A stretch of 48,835 nucleotides of DNA, from positions 1 through 48,835 of the forward strand of contig CACYYS010000016.1 of NCBI GenBank assembly GCA_902778725.1, given 5' to 3'. The stretch's first letter is position 1. The number at the start of each line of letters is the position of its first letter. This document shows, piece by piece, positions 7,956 through 18,100 of this stretch. The translations under genes were made by a program, and so were the position numbers. The DNA is from an uncultured Ruminococcus sp. (GTDB lineage: Bacteria > Bacillota > Clostridia > Oscillospirales > CAG-272). The notes under the pieces are model-generated. The model had not been told where the DNA came from. It ran no database searches and worked only from the letters and a program-made list of their open reading frames with translations.

Positions 7956-10900
7956 TCATCCTATTTTGACAAAACTGTATTTGTCAACGGTGTATTCTTT
8001 GCCGGTCTCGTCCCACGTCTTGATAGCGAAGTTGTTGTAGTTGATCAGGAAGCTGACCTTGTCGCCGTAGGTGACCTTCACGACGGTGCCGTCCTCGGTG
8101 GTGTACTTGGTCTCGGTGTAGCTGCCGTCCTCTTGGAGACCGCCGACCGTGACCTTGACCTCCGGCTTTTCGGGGACTTCCGGCTTGATCTCAAGACCCG
8201 CCGGGATCGAGCCCGCCAGGTACTGCTCGCGCATCTGACGGATCATGGCGATGTAAGCGTTGCGAAGCTGCGTATCGTAAAGCTCGTTTACCGCTTCCTC
8301 CGCCGCCTTCAGATCCGCCTCGACCTCGTCCGCGTCCGGGATCCGCTCGCCCTTGAGGAAGGCGTGTCCCGTGATGGGCGTGGTCTGGAGAGAACCGATC
8401 GCGTCGTTGAGCTTGTTGTACTGACGGATCAGCTCGTCGCGCCAGATGTCGTAGCGGACCGAGAAATACTTGGAGAGCGAAACGCTCTCTTTGAGCAGCT
8501 CGGTGTTGTCATAGGAGAGGATAAAGTAGAGCGCGGAGCCGTTTTCGATCGCCTTGAGGATCGCGTAGTCGATATCGCCCTCCATGTTGATCGGCGTACC
8601 GGCAAAGTTGAGGTAACCGTGCAGGACGACGCCGGCGAACGGAACGGAGGTACTGGTCAGCGCGTAACGGCTGCTCTGGAGGGAAACGCCGAGCAGGTGA
8701 TCGAGATACCGGAGGGTGTAAGCGTTGCCGCCCTCGGTCATAACGCTCGGATACTTCTCCTCGATCTTCTCAAAGAACTGGGTGACAAGCTCGCGGCTGT
8801 CCTCGCGGTTATACGGCTCGTCGGTATCGAAGTCGGAGTTGAGGTCGTTGCCGAGAGAGGCGACGGAGATCGCGCCGAGATCGAACTTGGAGTACTTGGG
8901 CTCGAACTTGTCGAAGAAGTAGGAGTACGCGGAGGGAGAGACAAGCAGACCCACGGTGTCGTAAGCGCCGGAAACGCCGTTGTAGACGACCTTGTAAACG
9001 TACTGATCGTTGATCGTCTTGGTCGCGTGCTTCTTCAGACGGAAGCCGTCCCCGGTCTTGAGAGAGGATACGGAAGTGAAGTCGAAGTCCGGATAGATGC
9101 CGAAGCCCTTTTCCTTCGCGTAAGCGACCAGATCCTTGAATCCGTCCTCGCCGCCGACCGATTTGGCCCATTTGACGGTGGAGGGGATGGTCTGTCCGTA
9201 CATATCGCCGTTGGCGTAGCCGGTCAGCTTGAAGTTGATGTTGGAGATGCCGGCGGCGGCCAGCTCGTCGTACATCTTTTTGACGTCCTCAAAGGAGGTC
9301 AGCGCCACGTCCACCTCGATCGGCATCGAGAGGATCCGCTTGGTCGTGGAAATGGAACCGAAGGTCTCGATGTAGAGCGGCATCTGATCCGCAACGTCGC
9401 TGCTTGCAAGTGGCTTGAGCGAGCCGCTCTGCTCCAGATAATCGCGGTAGGCCTTCGCCATCCCTACCCAGGAGGTCTCGTAGTACTTGTCGATGTTCTT
9501 TTCCTCGGCGATGGAGGGCGCGGTCAGCATGACGAAGTTCATCGTCAGGTTGCCGACGTACTTGCGCTCGGAAACAACGGTGATCGCGGAGGAGGAGCCG
9601 ACGGAGATCGAAGAAGAAAGCTTGTACTGGTCCTTCGGTCTCGGGGTGAACTTGGTGATCACGGAGTAGAACTTATGAGTCGTGCTGCCGCTCGTGCTCA
9701 TGATGGAGACGAGCGCGTCGCCCTCCTCGATGATCGCAAGGAAGCCCTTCGGCTGGCTGTAAGTCTCCTTGACGAAACGGACCTGCTCGACCTGGGTCTC
9801 CTCGCCGGTCTCGGGGTCGATCTGCGGAACAAGGACGGTCTCCTTGCGCTGTTCGGTCTTCTCGGTGTTCTCCACGATGCCGAACACGGGGAAACGCATC
9901 GTCTCGGAGCGGCTGCCCTCGATGGTGATGTAGGCGTAGTCGGTGCCGTACATCGAGCCGGAGATGTTGACGCTCTTGCCGACGTAATCCTCAAAGCGGG
10001 TCAGAGCGCCGCTGCCGTCGGGAATGAAGTTGTAGCCGGTATACTCGTTGCTGCCCGCGCCGATGTAAGGAAGAAGCTGGAATTCCTCGAGCTTGTAGTT
10101 CGTTTCATCATAACGGATGCCGTTTGCGGGGAGGCTGACCTTCATGCCCGTGTCGGTCAGCGAATACTCGAGCGCCAGCTTGAAGAGGGCCGGCTCGACA
10201 GACGTACCGTTATACTCGGTCTCGAGGTGGTCCTTCTCCATATCGTCGTAGGTGTACTCGGGCGAGTATTCTTTGATCGCGGATTCGATCTTGCCGAGCT
10301 CGCGCTGCGTGACGCTGGAGTCAATGACGTAGATCGCCAGCTTCTTTTTCTTTGTGACCGGGTACTTCGTCTGCATATCGACGATGACGCGCTCGGGGAG
10401 CGAGGTGTTGTTCGGGTCATACAGAATGTACTTGTAGATGATCTGCTTGGAGAGGAAGGGGAGGTTCTTCTCCGCCTCTTCCGTCCTGCCGGCCTCAACG
10501 TACTCGTCCCAGCCGGGGAGCTTGCTGAAGATCATCTCCTCCATACGCGCCATGCTGATCTGCCGCGGAACGAGGTAGGAGGACTCGGAGCGGCCGATCG
10601 TGTATTCCACACGGATACCGCCTTTGATGTTCTTGATCTGGATCTGCTCGTTCATCGCGGCCTGCTCGTAGCTGGTGTAGGTCTTGACCGCGCCGGTCAG
10701 ATCGGAATACTTGATGATGATCTGGGACATCAGCTCCTTCTTCTTCTCGTCCGTGGTACCGGTGGTGTAGACGTCGTACGGATTGGTGGAGAGGACCTGC
10801 CCGGACTTTTTATCGTAGCAGTAGACCTCGCCGGTCCACGGCTCCGCGTAAAGGGAGTACCGGTCGTTTTCCAGATACCGCTTCATCGTGTTGAGTTTTG

Positions 10901-11174
10901 CCTCGACCGTTTTGAAGGGAGTCTTGATGTAATTGTCGTTGAGCTCCGTCGCAACGTCTTCCGCAAAGCCGTCGCTGTTGAGCTTGGAGGGATCGATCTC
11001 CGGTTCCTCGCCCGGGTCCTCCTCCGGATCCGTTTCGGTCTCTCCGGTCTCGGCCTCTCCGGTCTCGCCGGGAGCGGTCGTCTCGACGGGGTCGTCTGCC
11101 AGGGCGGGGAAGGTGAACGCGCCAAACGCCAAAATCAAAGCCAGAAGCGCGGAAAGTATCTTGATCGTTTTCAT
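7956..11174 (-). CDS. DUF5696 domain protein, exported
   Basis: The 1072-aa product has a Sec signal peptide (residues 1-26, ending PALA) and an acidic Thr/Glu/Pro linker (27-60), followed by a large body of the DUF5696 type. Proteins of this type are encoded inside sugar ABC operons of Clostridia and Paenibacillus. Around residues 610-790 the sequence (repeated GY, DFDF, AYAKEKGFGIYPD) looks like a TIM-barrel glycosidase; this is inference from pattern. ATG 11174 is chosen because GGAG lies 7 nt upstream and the peptide that follows is a good signal sequence. The ORF could extend to 11234 but would overlap the gene before it. It probably works at the cell surface on the imported sugar. Confidence 0.85.
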   Translation of the reverse strand: MKTIKILSALLALILAFGAFTFPALADDPVETTAPGETGEAETGETETDPEEDPGEEPEIDPSKLNSDGFAEDVATELNDNYIKTPFKTVEAKLNTMKRYLENDRYSLYAEPWTGEVYCYDKKSGQVLSTNPYDVYTTGTTDEKKKELMSQIIIKYSDLTGAVKTYTSYEQAAMNEQIQIKNIKGGIRVEYTIGRSESSYLVPRQISMARMEEMIFSKLPGWDEYVEAGRTEEAEKNLPFLSKQIIYKYILYDPNNTSLPERVIVDMQTKYPVTKKKKLAIYVIDSSVTQRELGKIESAIKEYSPEYTYDDMEKDHLETEYNGTSVEPALFKLALEYSLTDTGMKVSLPANGIRYDETNYKLEEFQLLPYIGAGSNEYTGYNFIPDGSGALTRFEDYVGKSVNISGSMYGTDYAYITIEGSRSETMRFPVFGIVENTEKTEQRKETVLVPQIDPETGEETQVEQVRFVKETYSQPKGFLAIIEEGDALVSIMSTSGSTTHKFYSVITKFTPRPKDQYKLSSSISVGSSSAITVVSERKYVGNLTMNFVMLTAPSIAEEKNIDKYYETSWVGMAKAYRDYLEQSGSLKPLASSDVADQMPLYIETFGSISTTKRILSMPIEVDVALTSFEDVKKMYDELAAAGISNINFKLTGYANGDMYGQTIPSTVKWAKSVGGEDGFKDLVAYAKEKGFGIYPDFDFTSVSSLKTGDGFRLKKHATKTINDQYVYKVVYNGVSGAYDTVGLLVSPSAYSYFFDKFEPKYSKFDLGAISVASLGNDLNSDFDTDEPYNREDSRELVTQFFEKIEEKYPSVMTEGGNAYTLRYLDHLLGVSLQSSRYALTSTSVPFAGVVLHGYLNFAGTPINMEGDIDYAILKAIENGSALYFILSYDNTELLKESVSLSKYFSVRYDIWRDELIRQYNKLNDAIGSLQTTPITGHAFLKGERIPDADEVEADLKAAEEAVNELYDTQLRNAYIAMIRQMREQYLAGSIPAGLEIKPEVPEKPEVKVTVGGLQEDGSYTETKYTTEDGTVVKVTYGDKVSFLINYNNFAIKTWDETGKEYTVDKYSFVKIG

Positions 11175-11193
11175 GCTTTTCTCCTTTCCCTTG

Positions 11194-13260
11194 TCAGACT
11201 CGATAACTGATCTCTTCGATGATCGCGGAAACAAATCCGACCATCTTCTGGACCAGCATCGTAAAGAGGAACGCGACCGCCATGATAACGGCCATCCCGA
11301 GGATCGTGCCGAGCGAAACGAGGATGTTCTTACCCATGGAGTAATCGTGCGTGACCATCATGCCGAAGAAGAGCAGCAATCCGACCCAGACGTAACCGAG
11401 ATTGAGCAGGAAGCTGACGATCCCCGCCTCCTCCAGCGTCACGACGTTGGAGAGGATGGTGGAGAGGATCACGAAGATCGGCAGAGGGGCAAGCGCGTAG
11501 CAGGTCGCGACAAAGACGTCCTTGTAGCTCCCTTCCCCGTCAAAGAGCGTGGTAAGACACCAGTTCGCGGTGACCCAGAGGAAGACGGGAATGAGGACGG
11601 CGCGCGCCTGCGCGAAGAGCGTGGTGTAAACGCCGAGGGAGTTGACGATATAGCCGCGGCCGATGCCGTTGTAGAAGTAGCTGAGGATGACGACCGCGAG
11701 GATAAGGACCCCCGCCCGGACGGAACCGCGCCGTTCATGCTTCAGATCCCAGAACCCGTCGAAGGGATGCAGGATCAGGTGGAAGATGAAGAGCAGCTCC
11801 TCCTTGAGGGTGCGTTTGCCGAGCTTGACCGCGGTCTTTTCGTTGACCTTCTTCGCATAGCCGGAGAACTTGACGAGCAGGACCGCGAGGACGATCACGA
11901 CGACCGGGATCAGCAGGATGTACTTGGAGAGCCAGTCCTTGCGGATCTCCTTGTAAGCCGCCGAATAGTTGGAGGTGTCGTACGCGCTGCGGTAATACTC
12001 CAGCGCCTCCTCGAACTTGCCGTCCCGGTAGAGGGACTGACCGATGCCGATATAGGCGGAGTCGTAGTTACTGTTGCGCTTCAAGATCTCCGTCCAGTCC
12101 TCGATCGCCTTGTCGTACTGGTGGGCGTTGGTGTTCGCGATCGCGGAGATCAGGGTGTCGCCGTACTCGGTGCGCTTGTAAACGGTGAAGCTCTTCTGGC
12201 TGGAATCCAGCAGGATCAGCTTGTCGCCCTGATAGTCGCAGGCTTTGACCGTCTTGAGGTTGCCGAGCTGAGAGCCGCTGTTGCCGAAGGCGAAGAGAAG
12301 GTTGCCGTTGTAGTCGTAGGTGTAGCAGCGGGAGAACTTCTGGTCGACGATCGTCCAGGTGTTCTCCGGTCCGACCGCCACATCGACGATCGAGGAGGTG
12401 CCTCTGAGGTTTCCGCCCGGATCATAGAAGCCGTTGCGTTTCATGATCTGGTCTCCCGAGGGGTTGAGCAGCTTGACGGGAGAGTAGGTGCCTTTCTTGG
12501 AACGGACGGCCCCGGAGCGGTCCTTGGCCTCGATGGCGTCGGTGGTGACGTAGATGAAGTTTTCATCCGTGATGTTGATGTTGTTCAGCTCCGTCGGGAT
12601 GTAGGACTTCTGCTGCGCGAGCTGTTCCTCCGTCATGAAACGGCGCCATACGATATCGACGACGTTGTAGGAAACGTTCTGCGCGCCGATGAAGCCGGTG
12701 AAGTCGCCGTTCTCGGACATCACGATGACGCCCTGGTAGGTGGTGGAGGAGACGACGTAGATACGGCCGTAGCTGTCGACCGCGCAGGCGATCGGCTTGT
12801 AGATCGCGTCCTCGCCGAACAGATCGGAGTTCGGCTTCTGGATGATCCGGTCGAAGGTAAAGTTCCCTTTGCTGTCGGGGTGACGGTCAAAGACAACGAT
12901 ACGGTTCGCGTTGGTGTCGCAGATATAGATGCTGTCCTCCGTCGTAAAGACGCCCTTGCAGCCGGAGAACGTGTCGTCCACGCCCTGGTCGTTCTGGAAG
13001 GTCTTGATCTCGCCGATCAGCTTGTAGTAGCGGTCGAGAACGACGACCTTGGACTTGGCCGGCTCGCTGAAATCAGCGGACAGCCCCATGTAGCGGTAGT
13101 CCACGCTGACGTCCGGCACGTACGCATCCGGCGAATAAAGCGCGTTCGCCGCCTTCGCCATAAACGTATGCGTCTGATAGGGGGTCGCCGCGTCCGCCGC
13201 GGTCGGGAAGACCATGACGAGCAGAAGGACAAAGGTGAGTATTCTTACGATCTTTTTCAT
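11194..13260 (-). CDS. NHL/TPR/Yip1 membrane protein
   Basis: The 688-aa protein joins four parts. They are a signal peptide (1-24, ending ADA); a beta-propeller-like region (about 45-370) with NHL-type strands (IYICDTNANRIVVFD, RIYVVSS); one or two TPR-like helices (375-430); and a C-terminal block of about six membrane helices (about 445-680) matching the Yip1 family. The order implies that propeller and TPR face outward and are tethered by the Yip1 block. AAAGGAGG precedes ATG 13260. It lies between the two permease pairs. A role in presenting substrate or assembling the transporter is plausible but unproven. Confidence 0.85.
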   Translation of the reverse strand: MKKIVRILTFVLLLVMVFPTAADAATPYQTHTFMAKAANALYSPDAYVPDVSVDYRYMGLSADFSEPAKSKVVVLDRYYKLIGEIKTFQNDQGVDDTFSGCKGVFTTEDSIYICDTNANRIVVFDRHPDSKGNFTFDRIIQKPNSDLFGEDAIYKPIACAVDSYGRIYVVSSTTYQGVIVMSENGDFTGFIGAQNVSYNVVDIVWRRFMTEEQLAQQKSYIPTELNNINITDENFIYVTTDAIEAKDRSGAVRSKKGTYSPVKLLNPSGDQIMKRNGFYDPGGNLRGTSSIVDVAVGPENTWTIVDQKFSRCYTYDYNGNLLFAFGNSGSQLGNLKTVKACDYQGDKLILLDSSQKSFTVYKRTEYGDTLISAIANTNAHQYDKAIEDWTEILKRNSNYDSAYIGIGQSLYRDGKFEEALEYYRSAYDTSNYSAAYKEIRKDWLSKYILLIPVVVIVLAVLLVKFSGYAKKVNEKTAVKLGKRTLKEELLFIFHLILHPFDGFWDLKHERRGSVRAGVLILAVVILSYFYNGIGRGYIVNSLGVYTTLFAQARAVLIPVFLWVTANWCLTTLFDGEGSYKDVFVATCYALAPLPIFVILSTILSNVVTLEEAGIVSFLLNLGYVWVGLLLFFGMMVTHDYSMGKNILVSLGTILGMAVIMAVAFLFTMLVQKMVGFVSAIIEEISYRV

Positions 13261-13275
13261 ATTCTCTTCCCTCCT

Positions 13276-14148
13276 TTAATCCTTCATACCGCTGGTGCCC
13301 ATCGTTTCGATGATGTTGCTCTGGCAGATGATAAAGATGATGATCGGGACGATCATCATAATGACCGTCGCAGCGGCGCCCGCGCCGGAACGCGCGATAC
13401 CGCCGGACACGATCTGCTGGATCGCATAGTTGAACGATTTGTACTGCTCGCTGTGGATGTAGATGGAGGAACCCGCGTTCCAGAGGTTTTTGAAGGTCTC
13501 GACGATCAGGGTGAGCCAGCCGGGCTTGACCATCGGCATCGCGATGATCCAGAAGGTCTTGAGCTCCGAGCATCCGTCAAGACGGGCGCTCTCCAGGATC
13601 TGGTCGGAGACGTGGGACTCCATGAACTGCTTCATCAGATAGAGGCCGAGGGAGGTCGCCAGCGCCGGCACGATCCTCGCCCAGAGCGTATCGATCAGAC
13701 CGAGGGCGCTCATGGTGATGAAGTTGGCGATCGCGGTGACCGTCTCGTGGAACATCAGGGAGTAAACGATCAGCTGGAAGATCCATTTGCGTCCCGGAAA
13801 CTTGATCTTGGCAAGCGCGTACGCGGCGAGAGAGGAAACAAAGAGGTTCCCGAAGGTGCCGGTCAGCGAAACGAAGATCGTGTTGAAGATGTACCGGGAG
13901 AAGGGGACCCAGCTCTCGTTCATCAGCGAGAAGAGGTCGGTGAAGTTCTCGAGCGTGGGGCTGACCACGTAGAACTTCGGCGGGAACATGAAGATCTCGT
14001 CAAGAGGTTTGAGCGATTGGGCGATGACGTAGAACATCGGCAAAAACATCATCGCGCCGAGCAGAGCAAGTAGGATGAAAATCCCGACGTCGCCGCCCTG
14101 CGAGCGGTTGAGGACGACGCGGTGGCTTCTGGTTCTTAATCTTGCCAT
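13276..14148 (-). CDS. Carbohydrate ABC transporter permease (MalG-like)
   Basis: The 290-aa product has six predicted helices, the first at about residues 22-42. The ATPase-docking EAA loop is QILESARLDGCSELKTFW (about residue 188). It lies one base after the stop of the preceding permease and has only a weak ribosome site (TAGGTAAG), suggesting coupled translation. It forms the first permease pair with 14150-15097. Its length is normal for MalG-type proteins. Confidence 0.9.
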   Translation of the reverse strand: MARLRTRSHRVVLNRSQGGDVGIFILLALLGAMMFLPMFYVIAQSLKPLDEIFMFPPKFYVVSPTLENFTDLFSLMNESWVPFSRYIFNTIFVSLTGTFGNLFVSSLAAYALAKIKFPGRKWIFQLIVYSLMFHETVTAIANFITMSALGLIDTLWARIVPALATSLGLYLMKQFMESHVSDQILESARLDGCSELKTFWIIAMPMVKPGWLTLIVETFKNLWNAGSSIYIHSEQYKSFNYAIQQIVSGGIARSGAGAAATVIMMIVPIIIFIICQSNIIETMGTSGMKD

Positions 14149-14149
14149 A

Positions 14150-15097
14150 TCACTTACCTACCTTACTGAGCAGTTTCTTGATGATCAGGTTGGAGCCGAC
14201 CATCATCACGAACAGCACGACGGCGATGGTGGAGGAATACCCGACCTCGTATCGCTGTCCGCCGTAGTCTTGCAGGTGGTTCATGATCGTGTGCGCCGAA
14301 TAGTTGACGGAGGGGAGTCCGCACAGGTCGGTCACGACCTGTCCGAAGCCGAACGCCTTGGTGATCTGGAGCACCGCGCCGAACATCAGCTGCGGGCCCA
14401 TCTCAGGCAGGGTGATATACCAGAGCTCCTGCCAACGGTTTTTGATGCCGTCCACGGCCGCCGCCTCGTAGTGCGAGCGGTCGATACCCTGGAGACCGGC
14501 GATGAAGGCAAGGAACGCGGTGCCGAGCGAGGTCCAGAGGGCGACGGCGATACAAAGCGGCATCGTGTACTTTTCGTCCTCAAACCACAAAATCGGCTTG
14601 TATATGATGCCGAGCTTGATCAGAGTGGCGTTGACCCAGCCGTAGGAGTCCGAGCTGAACAGCGTCTTCCAGATCAGGTAGACCTGACCGGAGATGGACG
14701 GCGCGTAGAAGATCAGCGTGACGACCGAGCGGACCTTCGGGTTCAGTTCGTTGATGAACCACGCGACAAACAGCGCGAGCATGTAGGACACAGGCCCGGT
14801 GATCACCGCGAAGATCAGGGTGTTTTTCAGCGCGAGGATAAAGATGTCGTCGTCAAGGAAAAGCCGGATGTAGTTGTCCATGAAGATGAACTTCGGCATT
14901 TCCAGCATGTTGAAGGTCGTAAAGCTGAGAATGATGGAAAGCAGGACGGGAAAGATCGTGAAGATCGTGAACACAAGCATGAAGGGCGCGATCATCAGAT
15001 ACGCGGTCTTGTTCCGCTTGATCTCTTTCCAGGTCCACTGCGCCTTGGTCATATCCTTGCGGGCAACAGGGCGCTTTGCTTCTTTGGCTTCTGGCAT
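14150..15097 (-). CDS. Carbohydrate ABC transporter permease (MalF/UgpA-like)
   Basis: The 315-aa product shows six predicted membrane segments beginning near residue 33 (YLMIAPFMLVFTIFTIFPVL). The EAA loop reads HYEAAAVDGIKNRWQELWYI. I use ATG 15097, ten nt after a GGAG; an upstream TTG at 15118 is in frame but lies before the ribosome site. It is the second gene of the operon and pairs with 13276-14148. Confidence 0.9.
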   Translation of the reverse strand: MPEAKEAKRPVARKDMTKAQWTWKEIKRNKTAYLMIAPFMLVFTIFTIFPVLLSIILSFTTFNMLEMPKFIFMDNYIRLFLDDDIFILALKNTLIFAVITGPVSYMLALFVAWFINELNPKVRSVVTLIFYAPSISGQVYLIWKTLFSSDSYGWVNATLIKLGIIYKPILWFEDEKYTMPLCIAVALWTSLGTAFLAFIAGLQGIDRSHYEAAAVDGIKNRWQELWYITLPEMGPQLMFGAVLQITKAFGFGQVVTDLCGLPSVNYSAHTIMNHLQDYGGQRYEVGYSSTIAVVLFVMMVGSNLIIKKLLSKVGK

Positions 15098-15146
15098 GAG
15101 CGTTGTTCTCCTTTTCAAAAAGATTTTTCAGGCGATTGCCCGCAGG

Positions 15147-18100
15147 TCAGTTTCCGGTTTTTTGCTCGTTCAGACTGTCAAGGGTCTGTCCGACGTCCAG
15201 CGTATCCATGCCGAACTCCTGGCGCTTCCTCGTGATCTCCTTGTTGATCGTCGGAACGTAGGAGCGCAGCTCCTCAACGGGATCCTTGCCGTGCTTGTAG
15301 GCGGCGAGGAAGGCGAAGTTGATGTAACGGTTGAAGATGTAGCTGCCGGGATGCTCCTCGACGGAAGCGATGTTGTCGAACTGATCGAGGATCACCTCCA
15401 GCTCGCCGGAGGTCCACGCCATGTCGGCCAGCGCCTCGCGGTTTGCGGTGGAGTGCTTGGCGGCGGGTCCGATGGTCGTGATCAACTGGTTGCAGTACTG
15501 GGCCTGCGCGTCATGCCCGACGTACCACTTCATGAATTCCCAGGTGTTCTCCTCCCTCTCGCAGCCGCGCAGCATCACGACGGCGGAAACGGAACCGAGC
15601 GCAACGTTGTTGACGCTGCCGTCCTCACGGACGTAGCCGGGAAGGACGGTGAAGTCCCACAGGCCCTGGATCTCGGTGGCGTAAACGGTCAGCGTGGTGT
15701 ACATCGCGGCGTAGGGGGAGATGACGATCGGCATCTCGCCGGTACGGAAACGGTTGGCTCCGTCGAAGGTGACGGGGAAGGAATAGTCGGTGAAGAAGCG
15801 GCAGTAATACTGGAACGCCTCCAGCCCGACGTTGGAGTCGATGCCGGCGCGCATCCCGAAGTCGGCGTAGCGGTTGCCGCCCATCTGATAGAGGAAGCGG
15901 TCGTAGCTGCGGTGAAGTCCGATCTCCAGGTTGTTTGCGCTGAGAACGGTCATCGCGGCGATCAGATCGTCCCAGGTCTTCGGCAGTTCGATGCCGAGGT
16001 CCGCGAGGATGTCCTTGCGGTAGAACATCATCGAGAAGACCATCGTCTCAGGCAGGCCGTAGACGCTGACGTCCGTCTTGCCGGTATCCATATGGTGATT
16101 GTAAAGGGTGAGCGGGATCCGGGCGGATTCGGTGAATTCCGTCATGATCTCTTCAAAGCCCGACCGCTGATTGAGCGGGAGGATCGCGGAACGGATCGCG
16201 AAGTTGATCACGTTGTCGGAGGAAAGGCCGAGGAAGCAGTCGGGGCCCTGGTTGGAAAGAACGGAGGGGAGCAGCGTACCGGCGGAAACGAGCTTGACGT
16301 CGACGGCGATGCCGGTATCGGGCGTGAACATACTGTCCACCATCGCGCGGGTGACGAGCTGCTGGTCGCGGCCGTAGGTCATCCAGACCTCGACGGCGTC
16401 CTCCGTCCTCTCGGTCGTGCTGCCCATGTTCGAGTAGTCGACAAAGAAGCTGGAAACGAACAGCTTCATTTCATACCAGATCGCCTGGAAGAAATTGACG
16501 TTGGCGCGCGGGAGCTTCGCCGACTCCGGCGTGACGAGCAGGTAGTCCACCATCAGCGGCTGGGAACGGCAGTTGTTGAGCCAGGTGCCGAGCGTACCGA
16601 TGTAGGACTTCAGAGTCTCCAGACTCGGCGCTATCGTGCTCTCGTCGGTCCCCATTTCATTGAGAAGATAGGAGATCTTGCCGAGCGTGGAGTTCTTGGT
16701 CCCGCTGAGCTCCTCGAGGTAAGCGGAGATGCGGTCGAGACGGCGCGCCTCTTTGATGAAGTTGACCAGCACCTGCGGCATCACGCGGCCGAAGTTGTAG
16801 GTGCGGTATTTATCCGGCTTTGCGCCGGTGAGCTTGATGATCTCGAGATAACCGGAGTTGATGGTGCGCAGAGATTCCTCGACCTCGCGCACGATGTCGT
16901 CCATCTCGCCGAGACCGACTTCAAGCTCCAGCGTGTAGGTGCGTCCCTCTTCAAACCAGAAGCGGAACACGGTCTCGCCGGTGCCGAGCGGGATAACGTC
17001 CCAGTCCTTCGTATAATCGAAGCGGGCGTTGTAGCACTCGTCGTAGAGGACCTTCCCGTCTATCTTGACGATACGGGAGGAGAACATACCGGTATTTTCA
17101 TTCTGTTTGTAACGGGCGGCGATGTTGTACCAGCCGGTCTTCTCCACCTTAAACTCGTACGACGCCCACTGGCCGGCCGTTTTGTACGTCGCCTTTCCGC
17201 CGAGCATATTGAGCAGCTGGGCGTTCGCCACCTGCGGCTCGGTGATCGCGGAAGTGCGGTCGTTGATCGGATAGATCGCGTCGTCGGAGAAGCGGGTCGG
17301 CTTTTCCGCCTGGATCTTGACGGCGGCCGCCCCCTCGGAGGAGCCGCTGCCCGAGACGGAGGAGACGTACTCTTCCATCGTCTTTTCCGCTTCCAGCGGG
17401 ATCAGACGGAGTCCGCCGAGGATCATCGGCTCGCGGACCGCCTCGAGAGAGATCTCGACCTCTCCCTTCTCCAGGCAAACGAGAAGTCCGCCGGAATAGT
17501 AGCCCGTGCTGTCGGAGACAACGACCGTCCTCCACTCCGGCGCCTGATAGGCGGCGGGGCGGATGTCGTTGCCGTTGATGTCCTGACGGAAGACGGGCTC
17601 GCCCGCGCTCTCGCCCGGGACGTAGAGCTTTGCGCCGTCCGTGCCTTCATAATACGTATTGGCCCAGACCTTGGTGAAAGAAAGGGTGCGCACCTCGCTG
17701 TACAACGCCTTGCCGTCCACGAGGAGCATCCGCTCGATGGAAGCGGACTTCCCTTCATAGGTCTTGCCGGTCGCGGACTTGAACTCCGCCACCGGATAAT
17801 AGTCGACCTCCACGCCGTACATGGCGGTCTCGGGGACGTTCACCTTCCACGAGATCGCGCCGGAATCGGGAAAGAAGACGGAGGAGCCGCTGCGTCCTTC
17901 ATAATCCTTCACGACTTCCACATCGGCGGTCGTGGTGTCCTTGTCATACTCCGCGACGTTGACCGAGACGGTCTTCGTGGCGCGGGGGGTGTCTTTGTGC
18001 TTTTCGAGATACTCGTTGTAACTGATCGTGTTGAGAAGCTCTTTCAGGTCCGCGATCGTACGGCCCGAGGAAGCCGGCTCCCCCGCGGCGAACGCGGAGA

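Noticed and set aside
5828..7969. A 713-aa charged plus-strand frame
   Set aside because: Shadow of two permease genes; the sequence is a run of Asp/Arg/Glu/Gly with no fold.
7881..11210. A 1109-aa plus-strand open frame opposite DUF5696
   Set aside because: Composition is Val/Asp/Arg/Gly-rich antisense noise of GC-rich DNA; the minus strand has a signal peptide, ribosome site and family match.
10933..14073. A 1046-aa plus-strand frame spanning three genes
   Set aside because: Antisense to DUF5696, Yip1 and permease genes, all with ribosome sites on the other strand.
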